This document shows, in pieces, positions 58,304-64,000 of a stretch of 64,000 bases of DNA. Each line of letters starts with the position of its first letter. The first letter of the stretch is position 1. This stretch comes from Corbicula japonica. Lineage: Eukaryota > Mollusca > Bivalvia > Venerida > Cyrenidae. The DNA is taken from NCBI GenBank assembly GCA_038501625.1, contig JAZAYU010000009.1:4525001-4589000 (forward strand), given 5' to 3'. The position numbers were made by a program, and so were the translations under genes. The notes under the pieces were generated by a model that saw nothing but the letters and a program-made list of their open reading frames with translations, made no database searches and had not been told where the DNA came from.

Positions 58304-61300
58304 AATGATGCTGAATGATGTTTGTTCATTTTGTATCTTGTATACTACCAGAAAAAAACGCAGTTCTGCAAAGAAACTTTTTTTGTTGTTGTGATGATGC
58401 CATTATATTACAGCGTTTAGTATCCTTTTAAATGTATCTAACACAAAGTTAATGTAAAATATCTCAGTTAACGGTGTCGCTTAAATGAAAGACAGTGACC
58501 CTGTTTTGATAGTCATTTGCTTTCCCTTTTGACTTATACACGGGTTCTTGCAATGGATATTCTGACATTTACATTCACATGATACAATATATTAAGAACA
58601 TATGATTCAGGAAATGCTTTCAAATTACAGAAGAAATGGATCACGGATATTTACAGAGTGGTCAAAATCTAACAAATCAAACCTTTGCTAACGAGACACA
58701 TAGATCTCGAGAACTATTCCATGGTCACGCCATGTTTCTATGTTCATTACTGGTCACCAAGGAAGTGAGGTCGAAAATTGCCCACAACGGCTTCCGTTGT
58801 GATAGCCCATTAACGGTCCGCTAATAAGCACATTAAATAAGACTTCCACTTGTAAAGTATCCAACTTTTTCTCTGGAGGTGCTTTTTATAGACCCAAGAT
58901 ATTTGATGGGCATTGAAATAATCTCGTGTTGCTATTTCTAAATCGGATCTGAATGTTCCCGCGCGGCCTATTTGATTCAGCTATTAATTAGAGTTAAATA
59001 TCATGTTTATGATGACTGGAAAATACAAAAAGCTATAATCTTACTAACGATAAAATTTTTGTTAAGAGATAATACATCATTATCTTGTACGCAAAAAACT
59101 TTTAATTTGGTTGATTTTTTAAAGCGTAGAAGCTCCAAAAAGAGAGCAATATATCGTAGGCTAATTTGGTTGGACGCTCCTACGACGTCTCTTGCTCTTG
59201 CTCTGTGTCTTCTGACTGGCTGACACAATTACATAAACTATAAATTATCAAAGTATTAACTAGGATAAATTGTTGGTTGCATTCATAAGGCAACATGACT
59301 TTATCAATTGAAATCTATAATGCATTAAATATACAGTTATTCACTTATTATATCAGTGGTTTAACCAGCCTATGTTATAATGATCTCCATCTGTTATAGA
59401 CAGAAGACTGTTTCAGTAGCAGATCTGTTATGATTCAACTCATTAAAGCAAGTTGTAAATGTAATTGGGATTAATGATCGATGTAACGTGCAGTTGAAAT
59501 GCGATGGGGAACCACTTAAATTTGCTCAAATTTTGTTTTTATCGTATTTCGTTCGTGAGGAAATGCGCGAAATAAACACTCATTAACCAAAATTTGAATC
59601 TCTTGAAACTGCTCCACGCTAAACGATAAACAACGGTTTTGCGCGGAGGTTTTTATCAGCGAAATGAAATGACACCAAGGTAATCTCCTCATTCTGGGTA
59701 ATCATACACTTATAATAAACCACTATCGCCCACTTCATTTATTGTTGCGCCATATAAAACCGTAAATTTCCGATCCATTTATTTTAATGTCAAATGTAAC
59801 ATATAAAAGGGCATTAAATAAGCATAATTGCAAATTGCTCAAAATGTCGGTACAATCGTCACCATAATCGAACAATCGTCTAATTATACAGCTGTTTTGT
59901 TATTGTTTGAGGTATAACTGATTTTGGCCTAGTAGACAGTCATGTGATACTACATTTATATCACCAAGGATGGTCCTTCTGCTGATAGGGGCGTAATAAA
60001 TATTTTCATTAATTAATACTAATTAACAGAACATAGCGATATGAATTTTAAAAAAAAACAACACTCTTCTGATGAACCATATTTAAACCCTCTTGTCTGT
60101 CATGTGACTTTCAACTTATCGATAACGTACTATATCAGTTTAAGTAAAACCCATGTATTTCTATTATTTGTCAACTAGATTTATTCAGATCACACGGTGA
60201 ATAAATATATCAACACCATTAGACTTTTTCACATTATGCGAATATTTTCCTGAAGTAAAAGTACACTTTACCATACATACATTAATCTTTATTACACCGG
60301 AGATGGGAAACTTCTATTTAAAAAAATACCTTCAGGCTTATTCGATACTCTACTTTCAGAAATGGGAAATATCTATTTTTTTGAAGCGATAAAAGGCTAT
60401 GGCGTACTTTCCCACCATACTTATTATATCCATTTAACCAAGAATTAAACATTTACATACACTTACGGTGCGAGTGAAGTACAATGCCTTATTGTTATAT
60501 AAGCCAATTACTAATGTAAATATATTGACATTGGCATAATTCTATTTATAGATTCATATGTATTACTAATAACCAGTCTATCATAGATTTTGTGCTCACT
60601 TATTGAAAACTTCCTAAAAAAACATATCACACTTGAATTAAATGGAGAGAAGAAATAAATGGAAATATAAGACAATTTCGAATCAACTAAAAAAGAACAA
60701 GAATGATTATCGCATTGAAGCCTTAGCTACCACGGCCAAGGTCTTTGAAGATAGCAAAAAATTACAGAAAAACAGTAGCGTATACAAGACTTAGACACTG
60801 AAATTTATTTGCAAAAATAATTGTCATATACATGCAGATATTTTATCAAAACTGCAATAAATATTGTGGGTATTTTTTTCAGTATAGTACACGGCTTTTC
60901 CTAATTCGATTATTCAATGTTTTGACACGATTGGGGCGCGGTACAGGATAAGGTGTATTGGATAAAACTGAATTTTACCCCAAAATATAGTGACAAATAA
61001 AATGTCAAAAATATTACAGTTTCCCATGACGTGCCCCAAATGCAATTGTAAGTTTGTTATTTCTACATGTAATGGATCTTCAAGCTATGGAAACTGGTGA
61101 ATATTCCTCTTTTTCTTTGTCGAAATATCGCAATTTAGTCAGCAGAAAGTTATTTAGATGTACAAATTCTATTTTTACGGCATTTTTAAATCAACGAGTC
61201 CTAATTATTTGTTACTGGCAAAAGTTCACTCTCGAATTCTTCCCCTGTTACTAGAAAATGATGAAATCTAATAAACATGGACAAATCGATTGTTGGGAGA

Positions 61301-62048
61301 AACCGAGAGAAATGACAATAGATTATAAAGTTTCTGCTCGTTTCCAGTTAATGAAACGTAGATTGAAAGGCAGTCAGTTAGTGTAATTGACTATACTTAA
61401 TCATAATATTTCAAAACCAATGCTCACAATGGCCAAGTATACATTACCAATAGGTGGAAGACCAATGAATAGTCTCCCCTATATAAACTACTGTAAACAT
61501 GACATATTTAAAAAAGCTTACAGTCATAGCTGGGCTGGTACCATTTGCGTTAACTTATACCCTTTCAAATCTTATTGTTTTTTACTGTCCATTTCAATCA
61601 ATAAACGTATAGGTCATTTATTAATTAACAGAGATTTAACACCTTGTTCATTTTTTTGTGTAAACTTCAGATCATTTTTACATCTGCAATGTTATAACCA
61701 GGGACTATTTTCACATATTGCATATCCAAGCATTTATTTTCTATCAGTGTGTAAGTAAAAGCATGTCATTTGCTAAACGTGTCCCCTCTAGGCCATTCTG
61801 GCCATGTCGTGGTATATGGTACAGTTGACACGATAGTGCAGTCCGGAACTTCGGCGTTCACTACCGTAGTAACTAAAGACAAATCTTCGGACGTCCTTGA
61901 CCAACAAATAAGATATTTGTCTTTAGCCCACATCGTTTATGTATATAAAAACACACTTATACATAAATTAAACTATCAGATTTTGCTCAATTTCAACGGA
62001 AATTTAGAGTTTTATTATTAGATGCTAGATGAACAATCTACGTGAACC
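58304..62048. other. AT-rich non-coding region
   Basis: The longest frames (61387-61758, 123 codons; 61770-62021) are AT-driven and carry no domain that I recognise. The block at 59150-59220 is GC-richer, with overlapping frames on both strands that look like a decayed fragment of unknown origin. No RNA gene seen. Confidence 0.35.
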
Positions 62049-62068
62049 GCGGTTAACCGGTTAACCGC
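62049..62068. promoter_or_regulatory. 20-bp perfect palindrome with a Grainyhead-type core
   Basis: gcggttaaccggttaaccgc reads the same on both strands and contains aaccggtt, the known Grainyhead/CP2-family consensus. No gene is identified nearby, so a regulatory role is speculative. Confidence 0.35.
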
Positions 62069-62145
62069 CAAGCTTCCTCCCTCCCTTTCTTTCCTTGTCG
62101 GTTTCTTTAATCTGATTCGTTATATATTTTTTATCCTACCATTTT

Positions 62146-62840
62146 AATGTTGCATATAAATTTGAAAATACTTGTCCTATTAACTTAATACTTGGAATAT
62201 ATCATCTGCATGAACAATGCCATCTGTGACATAAGAATGATAATTCCTGTTTCAGTATTTTTTTCAGTTATGCCCCTTTCAAACGACTTTAATATGGAAC
62301 TTTAATATGAAACTTAATGTTGCCTATAACTTTGAAAGTACTTGTCCTATTAACTTAATACTTGGAATATATCATCTGCACGAACAACGCCTAGTGTGAC
62401 AACAAGAATGGTAACTCCTGTTTCACTATTTTTTTAGTTATGCCCCTTTAAAAGACTTAAATATGGAACTTAATGTTGCCTATAACTTTGAAAGTATTTG
62501 TCATATTAACCTTATACTTGAAATATATCATCTGCATGAACAAAGCCATCTGTGACAACAAGAATGATGACTCTTGTTTCACTATTTTTTTAGTTATGCC
62601 CCTTTCGAATGAATTTAATGAAAGAAAATGTTGCTTATAACTTTGAAAGTTCTTTTCCCGTTAACAATTCTTGAAATATATTATCTGTTGTAACAAAACC
62701 ATCTCTGACAACAAGAATGATAACTCCTGTTTGACTATATTTTCAGTTATGCCCATTTCAAATAACTTTAATATGAAACCTAATGTTGCATATAACTTTG
62801 AAAGTACTTGTCCTATAAACTTAATACTTGGAATATAAAC
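62146..62840 (+). repeat. 155-bp tandem array, about 4.4 units
   Basis: Units start at 62146, 62316, 62472, 62627 and 62782. The last three full steps are 156, 155 and 155 bp, and the first is longer through a duplicated aatatg-aac block. Shared order: atgttgc-tataactttgaaa, ttgtcctattaactta, ggaatatatcatctgca, gacaacaagaatgataactc, tttttagttatgccccttt. The minus-strand frame at 62661-62855 is a shadow. Confidence 0.9.
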
Positions 62841-64000
62841 ACTTCGGCGGAACACTAAATTCTAGATTTTGTTAACGATTAAAGTTCATTTTCACGATGT
62901 TTTTTCTACCGTTGATAAAAGGGTGTATGGAAGTTTATTTTCCTCTGCGTTAATCATCTCGATACGGTCTTATACAGGGCACGAGGTCATTAGCAAATAA
63001 CAGCGTCAAGATAATACAATTATCTGTAGAGAACTGTTAAGTCTGGTCTTTGCATAATTAACAGAAGACATTTTTCCGAAAGGTCAATTAATCAGCCCAC
63101 GGTGATACAGTTAAATATAGTGTCTACTACCAGTTCATTTCTGTTTTCAAAGTCGCAGACTTAGTTTGATTGAAGTGTTTATTTGCAATAACTAACCCCT
63201 AGTTGGTATGTTATATGTATACAAGTACATGATTGATGTTTTATTTCTAGATAAGGCCCAAAATAAGAGGAAATAGAGAATTGTAATAGAATATTAGATT
63301 ATCAGTAGTGTGAATGTTGATAAGATCAATATAATTGTATTCAATTCCAAAAGAAAGTAAGCACTTTGTTTTCTGTGATTTTTCATTAACTGCTTATCTT
63401 CATGACATAATATTTGATATCAAAATTGAGAAAAGATCATAGATAGTTTTACAATAGAATATAAACGGTCGAATATCAATTGATATACCAATATATAATG
63501 CATTAAGAAAAGAAGTAAAATGAAAAATCACATAAAACAAAGTGCACATTTTCCTTTGGAATATAGTATATATAGTGAGTACGTCATATTCTCAGAGCTT
63601 TATTAACCGTCTATTTGGATACGGACAGGGACGAGCACGGGATTGGCAATTGACAGTTGCCAATGATCTGTTTCCTTAGAACATTTTTGAGAACATGTTC
63701 GCAAAATCATGAAATGTTATTTTTTGAAGCACGTACATACATTATGACTGGTCAATAGACTTAAAAAGTGTATTGTCTTTTCCCTTTGAATCTTTTTGCA
63801 GTTGACTAAGTTGTGTTTATACACTCATTAACATAGAGAGCTTGAGTAACACAACAGAACCCCTCCAAACATGAAAAACGCTAATGATCTTTACGATGTC
63901 TTATTAGTTTTACTTCCGAACAAATCTTATGAACTCAGTAGGGTATTCACTCTTTCATTATTTACGTTTCAACCCAAGATTTTTTATTCAAAATTCACTA
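62841..64000. other. AT-rich non-coding region to the window end
   Basis: No gene, RNA or repeat recognised. Confidence 0.4.

Noticed and set aside
61387..61758. 123-codon plus-strand frame, one of the longest here
   Set aside because: No recognisable domain, AT-driven composition, no supporting splice or start context. A frame of this length can occur by chance in 64 kb of six frames.

Overview
The window looks like a piece of a large, AT-rich animal genome. The best guess is a marine bivalve mollusc, perhaps a venerid clam. That guess rests on three things: the style of the repeats (long interspersed families with hairpins and a degenerate LINE), the lack of any bacterial-type gene packing, and my memory of similar repeats in bivalve genomes. 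The last point was not checked by a search. Almost all short open reading frames here are chance frames or lie inside repeats. No complete conserved protein-coding gene is visible.

Layout. 1-7.8 kb: non-coding DNA with four copies of interspersed repeat family A, a degenerate foldback copy (family C), a MITE with perfect 29-bp inverted ends (4932-5476) and small tandem duplications. 7.9-10.9 kb: a decayed, 5'-truncated LINE on the minus strand with endonuclease and reverse transcriptase. 11-12 kb: fragments of families B and A. 12,150-16,551: the most striking object, a 4.4-kb palindromic structure. Each arm (about 1.95 kb) is a tandem array of CAGCCTAG-like clusters alternating with AT-rich spacers, and the centre holds seven units of exactly 65 bp. 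It resembles a Foldback-type transposon. 20,196-23,804: a 3.6-kb element with long (about 460 bp) terminal inverted repeats, carrying a possible terminal coding exon and a nested MITE. 25,086-25,816: a 731-bp near-perfect palindrome. 26,726-27,799: another inverted-repeat element. 30.8 kb: a tRNA-derived SINE-like sequence.

33-46 kb: many repeat fragments, including a hairpin with a perfect 71-bp stem (38,268-38,413), several family C foldback copies (two near complete at 41.7 and 45.1 kb) and a three-unit tandem array interrupted by one of them. 46-54 kb: poorer in recognised repeats. It is the best candidate for host transcription units: a possible first coding exon on the minus strand near 50.95 kb, and a possible three-exon micro-ORF transcript on the plus strand at 52.2-53.3 kb, with a candidate shared promoter between them. 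54-64 kb: mostly AT-rich sequence with a foldback fragment, a (GA)n tract, a tRNA-like pol III unit and a 155-bp tandem array near 62.5 kb.

The repeats do not form a metabolic or defence pathway. What they share is a tendency to form inverted repeats and hairpins, so double-stranded RNA, small RNAs and local instability are the most plausible biological consequences. All spliced-gene calls here are hypotheses from splice-site consensus and reading frame only.
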